In this document: in pieces, positions 45,113 through 57,584 of the stretch
Layout: every line of letters starts with the position of its first letter
Position numbering within the stretch: the first letter of the stretch is position 1
Origin: Pteria penguin
Lineage: Eukaryota; Mollusca; Bivalvia; Pterioida; Pteriidae
Direction: 5' to 3'
Assembly (NCBI GenBank): GCA_035048485.1
Contig: CM068587.1
Location: 25,996,534-26,060,533 of the forward strand
DNA length: 64,000 bases
Translations under genes and position numbers: made by a program
Notes under the pieces: generated by a model
What the model saw: only the letters and a program-made list of their open reading frames with translations
The model's database searches: none
Told to the model about the DNA's origin: nothing

Positions 45113-46569
45113 TAAATGGTAAATGTAATATTCTTTTTCTAGTTAAAAGAATTGAATATTAAAAGATCAGAATTAAAGACTTGCTTACCAGAAAGTGGAA
45201 TTTTAAAACTTAAATAAAGCACTACCGAATCTTTAGACGACCCAAGCGAAAGTGCCGAAAGCGCGGGATTGGCCCTATGTCCTAAGCTGGGAAAGTGTTT
45301 GATTGGATGTTGCAACCAGTTTCATCGCGTCCTCCTAATATAGTCCGAACATGCCACCTTCCTGGTCATCGCGCAAGAGAGACAACTCTAATTCAACAAA
45401 TAAAATAAGCAAAGGAAATTCGCATATCTCTAAATATAAAACTCTTTAAGTTATTCTACTTAAAGATTATTTCACTAAGTATGCTGCCTTGTTAAATGAA
45501 TAATTGATATAATATGATTTTCTATCCATAAATCGGTTTCCAGGGGACTAAGCAAAAATCACTTTCACATTCAATTCTACTCAATGTGTTTCTATTATTC
45601 TTTCTTAAAGAAACACTATCCCTCGTATCGATAAGTTCTTAAACTTACTATAAGCTTTTGATTTTCCCATATGTGAATATTACACAATACCATGAAGATG
45701 TACAGAAACGCTTTTGAAAATATTGTACCATTAATGAGGTACCAGCGTCGGAAATATCAAGCTTTTCTCTGAAATTATAGATAATGAATATTCATGAGCC
45801 ATCAATCAAGTGATCGCATTAACACGGCAAAGATGTCTTTATTCACATCTGTTTTTTTCTACTTTTTATCTCCGAATCGCTAAACAAATTCTTTCTTCAC
45901 TGTTTCCTTTTCACTTTTTCCATTTTTTTTTATACTTTGTTTACTTCTTGCTTCAAAATATATTATTGTGCATGTACGAAGGGGGTACCTTCTTCAAATA
46001 AAAGAAATCAAACAAATCTTTAAAAAAGCTTTCTTTCTGATACACATTAAACTTATTGAGCACAATATATTTACTGGTTTTTATGATACTGGCTTTTATG
46101 TCTTGTCCCCTACCTCTTCTCTCTCGTCCTGTCTGACACCTTATATATAACATCCTTGTCAATTTATATGTGTATTTTATAGTTATTATCTTGCTTTACT
46201 GTAATTGCTGTATATTGAGAATATCATTTTCGCAGAAACGCGCTTAATGTTATACATGTGTATACGCTATGACGTAATTCTTTTCTTATTGAAATTTTTC
46301 ATATATCGGTTATGGAGTAAGATGGATTTTACCTACCTTTTCACCAGAAGGTTAGAATACCGCCATAGGGCTGGAGAGGAAGGTATGTTGCTACTCAGAA
46401 AGGAAAGTTGGTAATAATGAAATTGAAATGGTCACGTTTGTCATAGGGAGAGGTTACTAATGAACCATCGTCACTAATTGAGAGGAGTATATCGAAATAT
46501 GAAACAGAAGAAACGCCATCGATGTATCTATGTAAAGTTGACCGAAATACTAATTGTTTATTGCCTTAG
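45113..46569. other. Noncoding stretch
   Basis: 45,230-45,400 is richer in G+C and may hold the promoter or terminus of the DIRS-like element. The rest is AT-rich without recognised genes. Confidence 0.45.
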
Positions 46570-47400
46570 ACAACAGGGACTATATGAATTCTGCTTCGTA
46601 AAGTACAAAAATATGTCAGCCAGAAGAGGCGCGCAAGTAGTACCCATGCGAATGCCAACAAACAATTGGAACACTTTCCCATCAAATATCACAAAAATAT
46701 TATCTATAAGAAATTCTAATATTTGGATGATCTCTTTTTTTGTATACTTGCTGCTGGAATCAGAGTGTTCTTTTACAATATATGTGTCGTTGTGGTCTAA
46801 AACGAGATACTTACACCTGCGAATTCCTTTTTTGTTTTTTGTTGATAATTTTCTGTTCTTCAGTTTTTGATGAGGAATGGTTGTATAAAGAGTCGAAAAG
46901 TCAAAAGATTTGATGCTAGTGACGTTATTGAAAATAGGAGATTTTAAGTGTTCTAAAAGTTCCTTCGAGTTCTTTAGGATCCACATCTGATTTATTTCAC
47001 TTCTCGAGTAAGCTGTAGAGCAGTATGTCTGAAGACAATGTTTGATTTCTGTTGGAATTTTGGTGATTAACATGGAAAGAGGCTTGATGGAACACTTGGA
47101 TGATCCAGCTATGAATCGATGTTTATATAGAGTTTTATTGCTCTTTGGAATACATAAAAAATGTATGGTAGCTCGAGATCAGATTCATTTGTAGTAATAC
47201 CAAATGAACTGAAAACTGACTTGTGATAATCCAATATCTCTGAAGAAGACAGATTTGTAACTGTGTAAGTTGGTTTACCATTGCATGAAGACCAAGCTCT
47301 TCTATAAGACATTTAATATAATATACCATGTCATCAGGAACAGTAGTGAAATTTTCGTGAAGTCGAGAAAGTTCCCTAACGACACTGGGGTCACGAAATA
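46570..47400 (-). pseudogene. PLE reverse transcriptase of a different family (copy D)
   Basis: Minus-strand pieces in shifting frames: DPSVVRELSRLHENFTTVPD, VYYIKCLIEELGL, GKPTYTVTNLSSSEILDYHK and SVFSSFGITTNESDLELPYI (IFD-like/fingers region), a broken KLHK region, TYCSTAYSRSEINQMWILKN, SIKSFDFSTLYTTIPHQKLK (motif A with Asp), RRCKYLVLDHNDTYIVKEHS, KEIIQILEFLIDNIFVIFDG and VGIRMGTTCAPLLADIFLY (motif B). Motif C and everything after it are absent. It resembles the FDFSTLYTTIPH family known from many invertebrates and is clearly distinct from copies A-C. Breaks near 47,080 and 47,200. Confidence 0.85.
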
Positions 47401-47499
47401 TAGAATAGTATTTATTTTTTTACTTTTCCAGACTTCTGATCGACTTCAATCATTCAGAAAAGTATTTATATATACTTGAAAATGTATATTCTTTGGTAG

Positions 47500-48200
47500 A
47501 ATTCTTTGTGATGAGTGTTAACCTCACCAATCGAGTGACACATTTCAGAGAATTGACCGTCCTAAGTTGGTACTGCAAATGCATTACAATCGGTAATGTT
47601 GTGATGTCTTTATGAGCGTATTTGTATTTGACGTTTACTTATGTTGATGTCTCCTTACATATTTTTGATAACAACAGATTATTCTATAATTGTTTCGTGT
47701 GTAATACATTTTTATGAACTCTCTCCTTGACAGGAAAAAAGAGGAGTTACTGGCTCAGTTATGTGGCAGAAGTCACCATGGAGCTATACAATACATGAAT
47801 ATAAATAATGTACTAGTACATATAACACATTACAAAAATATTTGATTGTAGTGCAGTTACGATACCGACTTAGGACGTTGATTTAATTTGAGAAACCTAT
47901 TGATCCTTGTTCTCTATATGGAGGATTATTTATAAATTTTTAAATGTGTGTCTTTTGATTGTGTTGCTTTTGCGGTGAGTGGGAAGGTGGGCGCCCGTAA
48001 CCACACCAATTGAGTGACGTTTGTTACTTCAATTGACCGTCCTAAATAGGTATCGTAACCGCAGTACAATCGATATTTTTGTATTGTCGTTCCGTGTATA
48101 TTATGCTATTGTCATTTTTGTGTGCAGGTCCTTGGTGATTTGTGCCATACAGCTTTTTCAGATGTCTTCTGTTTTCAAAGATATGCATGTCCATGGCAAA
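47500..48200. mobile_element. Three Naiad 3' ends, tail to tail
   Basis: 47,500-47,735 is plus-oriented 3' UTR (TTGATGTCTCCTTACATATT and the GACCGTCCTAAG block). 47,737-47,890 is the minus-oriented A/C-type terminus (GGAGTTACTGGCTCAGTTAT). 47,890-48,200 is a plus-oriented B/E-type tail (GAAACCTATTGATCC, TTGACCGTCCTAAATAGG, CCTTGGTGATTTGTGCC, CAGATGTCTTCTG). No coding part remains. The nested opposite orientations are typical of PLE insertions. Confidence 0.8.
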
Positions 48201-48242
48201 TTTGTCATATAGCTTAGTCAGATGTTTTCTTTTGTAAGTACT

Positions 48243-48560
48243 TTAATAAATATAGAACATATATACCTTATAATTTAGTGCACCATATGCGCATTTCGAC
48301 AACTTATGTCTCTTAAGTGATGCTTGTGGCCAAGTGATTGGAATTCTCAAAATATATAAATATTTGAAGAGCAATGTTGAAACCAAAATGACCGAAAAGT
48401 GAACCAAATAATCTATCTAAGGACAGAGCTATGCATGAGGGAGATACTCCTTAGTTTTAGAGTAATTTACTTAATTTGATGACTGAAAATTTGAAGTATA
48501 TATCTCATGTCAGTACAAAAGCAATGAGAACTAGACCTAACATTATATTGATGAATACGA
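48243..48560 (+). repeat. Dispersed repeat R2
   Basis: AATATAGAACATATATACC, GTGCACCATATGCGCATTTC, GGACAGAGCTATGCATGAGG and ATTTACTTAATTTGATGACT in the same order as at 24,020. Directly follows the Naiad tail at 48,240. Confidence 0.9.
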
Positions 48561-50289
48561 AAAATCGTTCTAGAAAAAGGAGCGACAATATTAAGTGGAT
48601 TTATTGACGACAATGTCCTATATATTCCTTTATATTATTCATCGGTAAACATCTACTATAAAACTAAAGTGATCGAATTCCGAAGAATCATGTAATTGAT
48701 TGATTGGTTGATATAATAAATATAAAACCTAGAGTAGACAACTTGCGCTTAATAGCATTGTCTGTTTCACGCAAATAACAATGACTGGTGTCTATATTAC
48801 TATCATTATATTGTAAACGTCACGGTATAACATTATATGTATACTATTAGTTTTATTATAAATTCTACTTTTACTCCTACATTAATACACAATGTTCTTA
48901 TTTTCTATATGAAATGATAATATTCGTATGTCAGACAACACAAAATATAGAGTAAGAAGATATTATCTATCACACAAAAACCTTTTTGTTATGTAGTTGC
49001 GTTGCGAATTAGCATGGTCAATTGACATTAGTCAACCTTAAATTTACATTGAACAACACACAATCGACACAATTTCGTTTAAGTGAAGGAATCAATTTAT
49101 GATTTATGAAAGCTATTCTGGTTCTGTCGTTGACTATGAATTGTGTAGAGACCCTATGACACAACAGATGGTGGTAGAACAGCTGTGGATTTATAATTCA
49201 CCATCTCATCATCATTTAAAGATTTGGTTACTAAAACTACAATACCTCCTTTTAGCCCATAATGTTTGAAACGTCATCATAATTTTGCATGGCAAATGGA
49301 TGTTTACAAGTAAGCTTGATTCCTTAGACAGTGCGACTGTAGACTTCATTTTCATGAGAGTGTGTTGACTTAGTATTGGTACGTCTTGATAATATCAATC
49401 TCAGGATAGAGCCTCTGTTCCTTTTCGTCTTTTAGTTAATTTTGTCTATTTTGTTACTGAACCACATGTATTATTACTGCTTATTATTGGAATTCAAACT
49501 GTATTCGCCTTTGAAAGATGAGAATGCAACACAAATTAAGTAGAATGATCCTTTAAATTCTCAACCAGACCAGAGTGATTAGACACTCATGGAAGATGTA
49601 TTTAATTTCAAAATTATAGAGAAAATGGTGAAATCCACGTTCATCTTTTTAATTAAACCATGTTATTATAAATACTATTGAATAAATTGAACACCATTCA
49701 CCGGTAGAAATCAGGTATTTTATACAATCTATTAAGACATTTCAGAAACTGACTTTTGAATAATCTTTTTACAACCCCTGTATACTAGTCTCAAATGCTC
49801 TTTCGACCTGGTTCATTCCCTTTGTCAAATCGAGGCGGTTGAAAGATCATAAAATGTCAATATTTGTAACTCTACTACGTATTAAACGAGATCAAAAGTG
49901 ATAAGACTTTTTGAGGTATATATATTTCGGGTCAACAGAGAAGCACTGAGAACCAGTGGATCCTTGTACTCTGTATGGAAGATTTAAAAAAAAAAAATGC
50001 TTGGTTTTTTGGGGTTTTTTTTCTTTTGGGGGTGGGGGTTTTTTTTGACCTTGCACAAACTTAAAGCTGAGCTCCGATTATTTAAACCTGGATGACGTAA
50101 TAAAAATTTCGGGGCAACGGAAATTGCCCGAAATAGATCTAGCAATCTCCGTTCTCAAGTAAATATAAACTATAAAGACATGATGACATATGTATGGTCA
50201 GTCAACCGAGCCGAGTTACCCAATATTCATGTACATCGCTGTTATCGGGGGTATATAAGAAAATCTCGGTGTGCATACACCGTGACAGT
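48561..50289. other. Noncoding; A-, T- and G-runs at 49,987-50,047
   Basis: No supported gene. A minus-strand KGGIVVLV-like reading near 49,190-49,260 hints at a very old PLE RT fragment but is too weak to call. Confidence 0.45.
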
Positions 50290-50645
50290 TAGATAAATAT
50301 AGAACATATATACCATTTAATTTTGTGCACCATATGCGCATTTCGACAAGTTATGTCTCTTCAGTGATGCTCGTGGCCGATTAATTGGAATTCTCAAAAT
50401 ATATGAAAATATGAAGAGCACAGTTGAAGCCAAAATGACCGAAAAGTGATCCAAAGAATCTATCTAAGGACAGAGCTATGCATGAGGGAGATACTCCTTA
50501 CTTTTAGAGTGATTTACTTAATTTGATGACTGAAAATTCAAAGTATATACATTTAATGTCAGTACAAAAGCACTGAAAACTAGACTTATGATGCCCTCTG
50601 GGACTATCAGTCCACCAGCAGTGTCACCGGCCTAGTGGTTATAAT
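50290..50645 (+). repeat. Dispersed repeat R2, longest copy
   Basis: Complete from AATATAGAACATATATACCA to CAGTGTCACCGGCCTAGTGG. The end (GGGACTATCAGTCCACCAGC) is shared with the copy at 24,020. Confidence 0.9.
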
Positions 50646-50712
50646 AGCCGACACGATAGAGAAATCAGCTGAAAATATGCATTCGGTAATGAATGAAATG
50701 TTTGATGAATAA

Positions 50713-50759
50713 ATTCATTTAAGTCATGTATTCGTTAATAATACATGACTTAAATGAAT
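50713..50759. repeat. Perfect 19-bp palindrome, 9-nt loop
   Basis: ATTCATTTAAGTCATGTAT (50,713-50,731) and its exact reverse complement (50,741-50,759). Isolated; no adjoining gene explains it. Confidence 0.9.
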
Positions 50760-51224
50760 AAGGCTCATAGTGAAAAAACATAATAAGGAAAAATAGAAAG
50801 ACAATTTAGCCATGATGTTCCATATTTGTAGAAAACAGATAAATCTATCGTTTACATTCATATCAAATATCCCAATATTCCAGATACATTTATCTTTACT
50901 AGACATGGCTTTCACTAAAACAAAGAAATGAAGGATTTAACGACTTAAATTGAGTAAATTTATTACTTACACATTTTGTCTTTTGTCCTGTATGTCAATA
51001 AAAACATGACAGTATTATTCCCATGGTCAGCTTATTCAATATACGATGTTTTCATTCTCGTTTGTTTAAAAAAGTATTCAATAAAACTAAGTAAGATAAA
51101 CAAGTAAAACTAAATCTGAATTTAATTAATTCGTTCACGTGCATTGCATTAGTTTATTTAAATATTTTGATATATTTTCAACAATATCAGACACTATAGA
51201 TAATATAAATAAATATGCATATAT
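50760..51224. other. Noncoding flank of the Gypsy element
   Basis: AT-rich, nothing recognised. Confidence 0.5.
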
Positions 51225-51430
51225 TATAGTCACATATGTGTATACATGTAAACAAGACCACTTACCTGACTAGTTGCGACTGAAGATGCAGTATCCAAAC
51301 TGTAGACAATAAAGAGAATGGAATGTTCTGCTTCTCTATTTATGACTGCTTAGTCTAGAATTACCCAGAATCCTCAGGAGATAATTTAATGCAGTATGGA
51401 CATTTAGCCCTAGCATGCCATATTACCGTA
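51225..51430 (-). repeat. Gypsy 3' LTR
   Basis: Shares CAAGACCACTTACCTGA, GACAATAAAGAG, TTCTCTATTTATG and CAGTCTAGAATTACCC-type blocks (the last reads TTAGTCTAGAATTACCC here) with 56,991-57,193. Confidence 0.8.
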
Positions 51431-52453
51431 CTCCTTCCCCTTTTATTTTGAGGTCTTTCACATGGAGCATACCTCTCTAGACTTGTTCCTCATCACTATT
51501 TCACTATGAATATCCACTAATTATGAGTAACTTCTATGTAAGAGCATCTGTATTTCTATACCTTACCTTATGCATGTTTACGGGATTTACAGCTTGTACA
51601 GCTTTAGTCCATTCATCGCCTTAAGTTAAGAACTTCAAGGGTACTTAGAATTATTTTTTTCCGCTTGAACGCTCGCTACATCCCCCACATATGCCGGAGT
51701 GTTGATGGCTTGACCAGAGGGAGACAGCCATGGACGGCTAATTATTGCTTGGCCAATGCTGTAAAATGCTGGGTATTTGGAAACACCTCCAGTCTGCGTT
51801 AGACCATCACCCTACTACCTGTAAAGAAGTGCAGGTGTACAGGTTGCTGACTATCCATACCAGCCATCACCAACATTCCCAAACTGGTCTCATAATTATA
51901 GATGTCCAATGACATACCCCTCAAGTGAAGTACCAAGATTTGATCCACACTAATCAAATCCAGCACTTTGAACAATACTTAATCTTGAAGAGGCCAGTCT
52001 TCAGGAGCGGAGGTTCTCTCCAGCCCAACCTCACCTATGTCGACCACTCTAGGACAACCAATAAGCCTACGAAACACACCAAAGCTCTCCTCCGTAAACT
52101 CCTGGACTCTCTTGGGATGCACCCCATGAGAGTGCTAATATGTCCTCGACAGATCTAATGGGTTCCTTGTACCTTTGTGTCGTCTTGTCCAAATAGAAAT
52201 CACTATCAAATGCCTGATAGCGTCTTTCCCCCGGTAGATCCGTCTGTGCCTTGAATGCAGGTACCAGACTCCTATGGTGAGGCTCTTGGTTTTTGACGAT
52301 TGACGAAGGAATAATCTCCAGGTGGGCTACTTCTGGTGTCCTTTCCTCTACATGATAAATACAACTACGCTTCGCACCCCTCTTTCCTCACCGTTTGAGG
52401 CTCCTCAATGGTAACAGCATCGGTCGAAGACACTAGACCTGTTCGTTGCCACT

Positions 52454-53620
52454 TCAGCTGTTCTTTCCTTGGTAATCCTCTCCCTTTCCACTTACCAATG
52501 GAACGGTCTCATCTACATGACCTAAAAATTGACCCCAGTTAGCATGCATCCTTTCACAGTACCTACACTCACCCCAGGGATGATTCTGACGTGTGATTTC
52601 ATGCTGATATGGCATACATTTATCTTCAAAAGGAACTCGAAAAAGAGAATCTGCAATTATATGCTTATCACCTGCTCCATGTTTGATTGTCATCCAATAT
52701 TGGCTTAACTCCTCTAACCATCTACCTAACTGATAAATTGATGTTCTTGAAAAACAAACTTTCGGCCTAGAATGTACTGCTGAAAATGTGGTGTAAATCT
52801 TTCAACAGCCAATAATTCTTTACGTGTTGTACAGACGCGCTTTTTCAGGGTCTCGAAAGCAACTTGTTGTTCATTGTGCCAGTGAAAAGCCTTCTCTCCA
52901 GTTACTTTATAAAGAGGTACCGAGATCTTGGCAAAGTCCCTATAGGTGGGATAAAACTACGGTGGTAATTGGCAAACCCACACAATGTTTCTACATCTTT
53001 TGCTCATGTAGGTACTGGCCATTTTCCCATAGTTTCCAAGAAACCTACTCCAACTCTCATACCCTCTCTACCCACGGTTCGACCCAAATATTCAACTTCT
53101 GACCTAAACAGCTTACATTTTTAAGGCTTCAGTTTAATATTTTGTGTTACTTGTACTGTTGAAGTACTTGAGAAAGATTACTTAAATGGTCTGAGAAGTT
53201 TCTTACTAATACCAGAACAACATCTAAGAAGGCAAGCACTGTATGCCAATGTAATCCATGCAACACTAAATTAATTACTTTTGTAAAAGTGGCAGGCCCA
53301 TTGCATAAGCAAGAACTCATCTTTGTCAACTGAAACAAGCCATACTAAGTGATGAAAGCCGTTTTACACTTGTAGTCATCTTTAATTTTGACTTGTCAAT
53401 AGCCACAACTAGCATCTAGTTTGAGAACCATATATTGCCAGATAGAGCATCTAGACATTCCTCCACAGATGGCAAAGGAAACACTTCCTTCTTAGTAACC
53501 TTGTTAAAGCCTCTGTAATCTGCGCATCACCTCACACTCCTATCTCTTTTACGTATAAGAACCGGAGGTGACATTCATTCTGCCTTGGAGTGTTCTATAA
53601 CTCCCACCTCGAGCATTTTA
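52454..53620 (-). pseudogene. Gypsy reverse transcriptase and RNase H remnant
   Basis: Minus strand: SPPVLIRKRDRS and KVTKKEVFPLPSVEECLDAL, WFSKLDASCGYCQVKIKDDY (motif A, LD), KCKTAFIT, LCNGPATFTKVINLVLHGLH (motif B), FLDVVLV at the motif C site (family YLDDVLV, so a catalytic Asp is lost), HLSNLSQVLQQ, FRSEVEYLGRTVG, then RNase H ending MTIKHGAGDKHIIADSLFRV (usually HRxGxxHxxADALSR). Many stops and shifts. Confidence 0.8.
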
Positions 53621-54039
53621 TCTCAATGTTTTTCTTCTTCACCAGAAAAAATATTGTTGTGCGTCTTAACCGCTGTTTTACGGGCATGGTATCTCCTGTG
53701 TCAATCATATGCTCAATTTGATCAGAAGATCCCAGGTCTAATTAATTGGCTGAAAATGTCTGAGTTATTCACCAAGAGATTTTCAGCTGCAGTTGTTCTT
53801 CTGTTTTTAAGTCTACTTAAGACCTATCAAACAAATCCTGCAAGAATTCAGGCATTTCCTCCGTTTGACCTTGACGTGGCTGACTACAAACCTTTCTGGT
53901 TATTTTTTCTGTCGCCATCCGTTATAACTGATGAGTACTCGTATACTAGACCAACTTATGGGTTTTAGACGGTTTTACTGCTTTCTCTGAACAATTAAAA
54001 ACCACCATAATTGGTGGCGTAGCATCAGACTGCACTGTC

Positions 54040-54258
54040 CTAGGAACCAGCAAAGGTGTTTACCATTGATTCAACATAGTAGTCATTTATGGTTTTATCC
54101 AAAGCACATGATACCTTAAGAGGCGATAAAGCTGGTATTTTACTATTCCGTTTAACCCTTGCTCGACATACTGCCAATATTGAGTATTTTGTTACTGAGG
54201 CTAATATCAGCTTGATGTTTTTTCTTCTTCTAGGATAAAAGTTAGGCCTCCAATTCAC
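54040..54258 (-). pseudogene. Gypsy protease-region remnant
   Basis: ALDKTINDYYVESMVNTFAG resembles the retroviral-type aspartic protease core, where the family has a V-DTGA active site; here N replaces the catalytic Asp. Further downstream (about 53,750) the minus strand still reads NLLVNNSDIFSQ, the usual lead-in to RT. Short and diverged. Confidence 0.5.
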
Positions 54259-54479
54259 CCAATTAAATTCTCTATTTCTGAAAGCCTCTTCTACATCTTA
54301 TCTCCTACCTCTCGATTACCAGATCTTGGAAAATCTGTACCACCAACTTTAACTGCTCTGAACGACAAGGGCATTGACAGAAGGCCCTCACTTTGTTCAT
54401 CAAGATCAGTTTGTAAGGAGCACTTAACATCCTTAACCTGTCTTACCTTCCTATGGCCTTGTGATTAAAGTGATACTGT

Positions 54480-55375
54480 TTAATCTTTTCAATTGCCTTC
54501 TGAACATTATTCAGGTTTAAATTGGTAACATATTGGCCAGCTTCTTTATCTGAACAGCCATGGCAAATGCAGTACATGGCTTGTTTTCTTCAAAAACCCT
54601 CATTGTCATATGCTAGACCCTATCGCTCCAATCATCGACTCTCTGACATAAAGTGTTTAGTCTCACTTGCGCCGTTTCTGGGAGTTCTGAAATTCCAAAC
54701 TTCTATTTTCATCATTAGGTCACTAAATTCTATAAAACCATCCCTTTTCAAGGTGGTGGTATTAAATTCATTAGCTTTTCCTTCCAGACACTTGCACAAA
54801 TAAGTCATATACTCATCAGATGACCATTGTTTTGCCATAGCATAACTGGTACATTTCATTTTAAAGGCATCCCAGTTATCAAACTCATTACCATTGTATT
54901 TTAAAGCTTTTGGTATTGAATCAATACTACTGCCGCCACTAAATAGTCCTGTCACAATAAGACCTCGACCCTTAACACCACCAACACTTCCCCTTGAACT
55001 GGAGGCACCAATGTTTACATGGCCACTGTTTGATTCTGGATCATTTGTATGACTTGGTCGATTTACAATTGGAATAGGGGAAATATTTGTCATGCTAGTC
55101 ATGGATCTGGACTGATATTGACCTGACGGATCCTGGTTCTGCACCTGAACCCTTTCCTGAACTGGTCTGTCCAAAGACCATGTATATTCAACATCCCCAG
55201 AGCCAAAGGGAGCCATATTGTTACCCATGAGTAGATTGTAAAGCCCCCACTGGGTATTTATACCAGACATACACATAGATAGCATAGTACCCCACGGAAT
55301 ACCATATACTGGATACCTTCCTGAAAATCCCATAGGTGGGATAAATCCTCGATATACATTCACATGAGGTGACAT
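54480..55375 (-). pseudogene. Gypsy gag
   Basis: Open for 247 codons (54,632-55,375): a Gly/Met/Pro-rich N-terminus, then the capsid-like part IPKALKYNGNEFDNWDAFKM, EYMTYLCKCLEGKANEFNTT, IEFSDLMMKIEVWNFRTP. The homology continues past a stop into AGQYVTNLNLNNVQKAIEKI and KQYHFNHKAIGR near 54,500. This matches the gag arrangement of Gypsy elements that lack a strong zinc knuckle. Gag forms the particle holding element RNA. Confidence 0.75.
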
Positions 55376-55818
55376 CGAACCTTAAAATGCAGGCTTCCTT
55401 ACATGCCACCTTGCATATTATTTGCACTGGATGCCACATTTTTATTCGGGTTTTGGATATGACTCCAAGGATGCGTTCTGGGACTAGAATATGAAAATTA
55501 CATATGCTGACCACCGTCTGACAAGAAGGGATAAGAAGTTTGCCCCTGGACTGGCACTACCCCATTCACTTGGCCCAACTCCTGACTATAGCTGTAACTA
55601 GCAGGTTCACTTAAACCTATTTGTTTAGGGCGGGCACCCTAATTACAAGTTTTTCCCTTCCCTGCTTGAACTTCTAACCCCTGCATCCTTGTGTGAACTA
55701 TGTCACTATTGACATCTTCCCATACTTGTCTAAATGGGGTTAAGAAGGTTGCATGAAACAGGACCTCACAACCAGATATAGATACCTCTGCTGGTAAAGA
55801 GGTTGTGTGAGGTATGGC

Positions 55819-56133
55819 CTAAGAACCAGAGATAGGCATCTCTGCTGTTAAAGAGGTTGTATGTGGCATGACCTCAGAACCAGAGCTAGGCATACCTGCT
55901 GGCCAAACTTTCTCCCCCTCAACCCTTTCCTTACTTCTATTCTTTTCATCTAAAACAGGTAATATTCTTTCTAACATTCTATTCATTTGATCTGCCTTTT
56001 TATTTGAATTCAACTGCTTTATCAACAAATCAGGGTTTGGGGTGGATTCAACCAAATCCAGGAACTCCTGCGTCACATTCAAATGCTTAATTTGACTGAA
56101 GGACTCTTGAACTAAGTTACCCTCTTTAATCAC
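55819..56133 (-). pseudogene. Possible gag leader segment of the Gypsy element
   Basis: A 104-codon frame rich in charged residues: NVTQEFLDLVESTPNPDLLI, KKADQMNRMLERILPVLDEK. Its 3' end lies in two or three short direct repeats (CAGAGATAGGCATCTCTGCT and CAGAGCTAGGCATACCTGCT). It lies between the 5' LTR and gag on the same strand, so it is probably the N-terminus of gag separated by frame breaks. I do not recognise a domain. Confidence 0.45.
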
Positions 56134-56969
56134 TAACTCCTAATAAGTGCATTATTTCTGTGTTAAGGAAGTGCATTAATTGTGTCCCTTTATTAGTAAA
56201 ACGCTTCAACGGTTTTTAATGCATGTTTAATATTTTTCTATTCAATTAATAATAATACTAATAATGAAATATCTTGAATTTATTGGAATTTCAGATAGGT
56301 GTCAAGGTAAGGGCCTAGTCACTGAACTGTTACTATTTCCAAATATTAAAATGCATTTATTGTGTGTTGGTGTAGAGTAGTTGTGCAGCTTTTATTAAGT
56401 GAAATTAAAAATATCTGAACACATAGTAATTACATATAATGTTACAATGACCTTAAACAATGACAAAGTTTGTATCAATTTTGCAAATGAAAAAAAAAAT
56501 TGCAACAGCTAAGCCCATTATTAATTAATAAAAATTACACAAGCATTAACAGAGTCTTGTTTTCACAACTAAACCAAAACTTTATAATCAGAGGAAATGT
56601 AGACTAACTGACACTTAAATATGATTTACCCCTTGAATTTTTTTCAAATACTCTGAATTAGGTAAATAGTTTTGCTTATAGGCACACAAACTAGCAGCTG
56701 AGTTTTTCACTTAACCACTTGCACTTAGTGGCCTTAGCAAAATTACTTAGTCTATCCTAATTGAAAAAACAAATTTACAATTTTGCAAAAAATACACTTA
56801 ATAATTATAAACTATATAAATTATACACAATTTAATCAATTTCTTCCATTTTTTTCTTCAAATTTAGAAAAAAAAACATCAATTTCCTAGTACACTGCTA
56901 CATACAAATTCAAATTGAAACTAGCAGGCGACAATTATCCACTAACCTCAACTACAATATCGACAATTA

Positions 56970-57191
56970 CAGGTTTTGTCGCAGCGCCAATATAGTTATA
57001 TATGAATCTAGGGGCAAACAAGACCACTTACCTGAATACTTGCGACTTAAGTTGTATCTAAACTGCAGACAATAAAGAGCTTTACAACCCCGATGGAATG
57101 TTCAGCTTCTCTATTTATGGCTGCTCAGTCTAGAATTACCCAAAAGAGGATTTAAAGCAGTATAGACATTGAGCCCGACCAACCCATATTA

Positions 57192-57193
<2 letters not shown>
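56970..57193 (-). repeat. Gypsy 5' LTR and primer-binding site
   Basis: LTR 56,991-57,193; PBS TTGGCGCTGCGACAAAACC directly beside it (56,972-56,990, coding strand). Confidence 0.8.

Positions 57194-57276
<83 letters not shown>
57194..57276. repeat. (AC)n microsatellite
   Basis: About 41 uninterrupted AC repeats at the outer edge of the Gypsy 5' LTR. Confidence 0.97.
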
Positions 57277-57277
<1 letters not shown>

Positions 57278-57584
57278 TAGTGTAAGAAGTGACTCAGGTT
57301 TCCCCGACCCTATACCATAATAAAAAGCAATATCTGTTACATCTATTCATATCCCAGCGATGTCATTGTTTTCAAAGGAGCAACAAGTATAGCCTTTCTC
57401 TCCAGTCCTAATAAAGGTGAACATGCCAACTATACTCTATGCACATTCTCTCCTGAACATAGGGAAACCATTTATCATCTATTTTGGGAACGTCATCATA
57501 CTGTATATATATATCTACGCTTGGCACGTATTAGAAGTAGTATATCTATCATGATATGCCATATTATTCATTTTCAGGTGTTTA

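Larger units (their letters stand above)
51225..57193 (-). mobile_element. Ty3/Gypsy LTR retrotransposon, decayed
   Basis: Minus-strand element of about 6 kb. LTR-like direct repeats at 51,225-51,430 and 56,991-57,193 (about 200 bp, roughly 80% identical) end in ACTATA on the coding strand. The 5' LTR is followed by a primer-binding site (TTGGCGCTGCGACAAAACC, 56,972-56,990) and the 3' LTR is preceded by the polypurine tract AAAAGGGGAAGGAG (51,431-51,444). Inside, in order: leader, gag, protease remnant, RT, RNase H. Integrase was not found. Target-site duplication is not recognisable, fitting an old insertion. Confidence 0.85.

Noticed and set aside
49190..49420. PLE RT fragment on the minus strand (KGGIVVLV-like)
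   Set aside because: Only one short motif resembles RT1; the flanking reading is full of stops and shows no other RT block.
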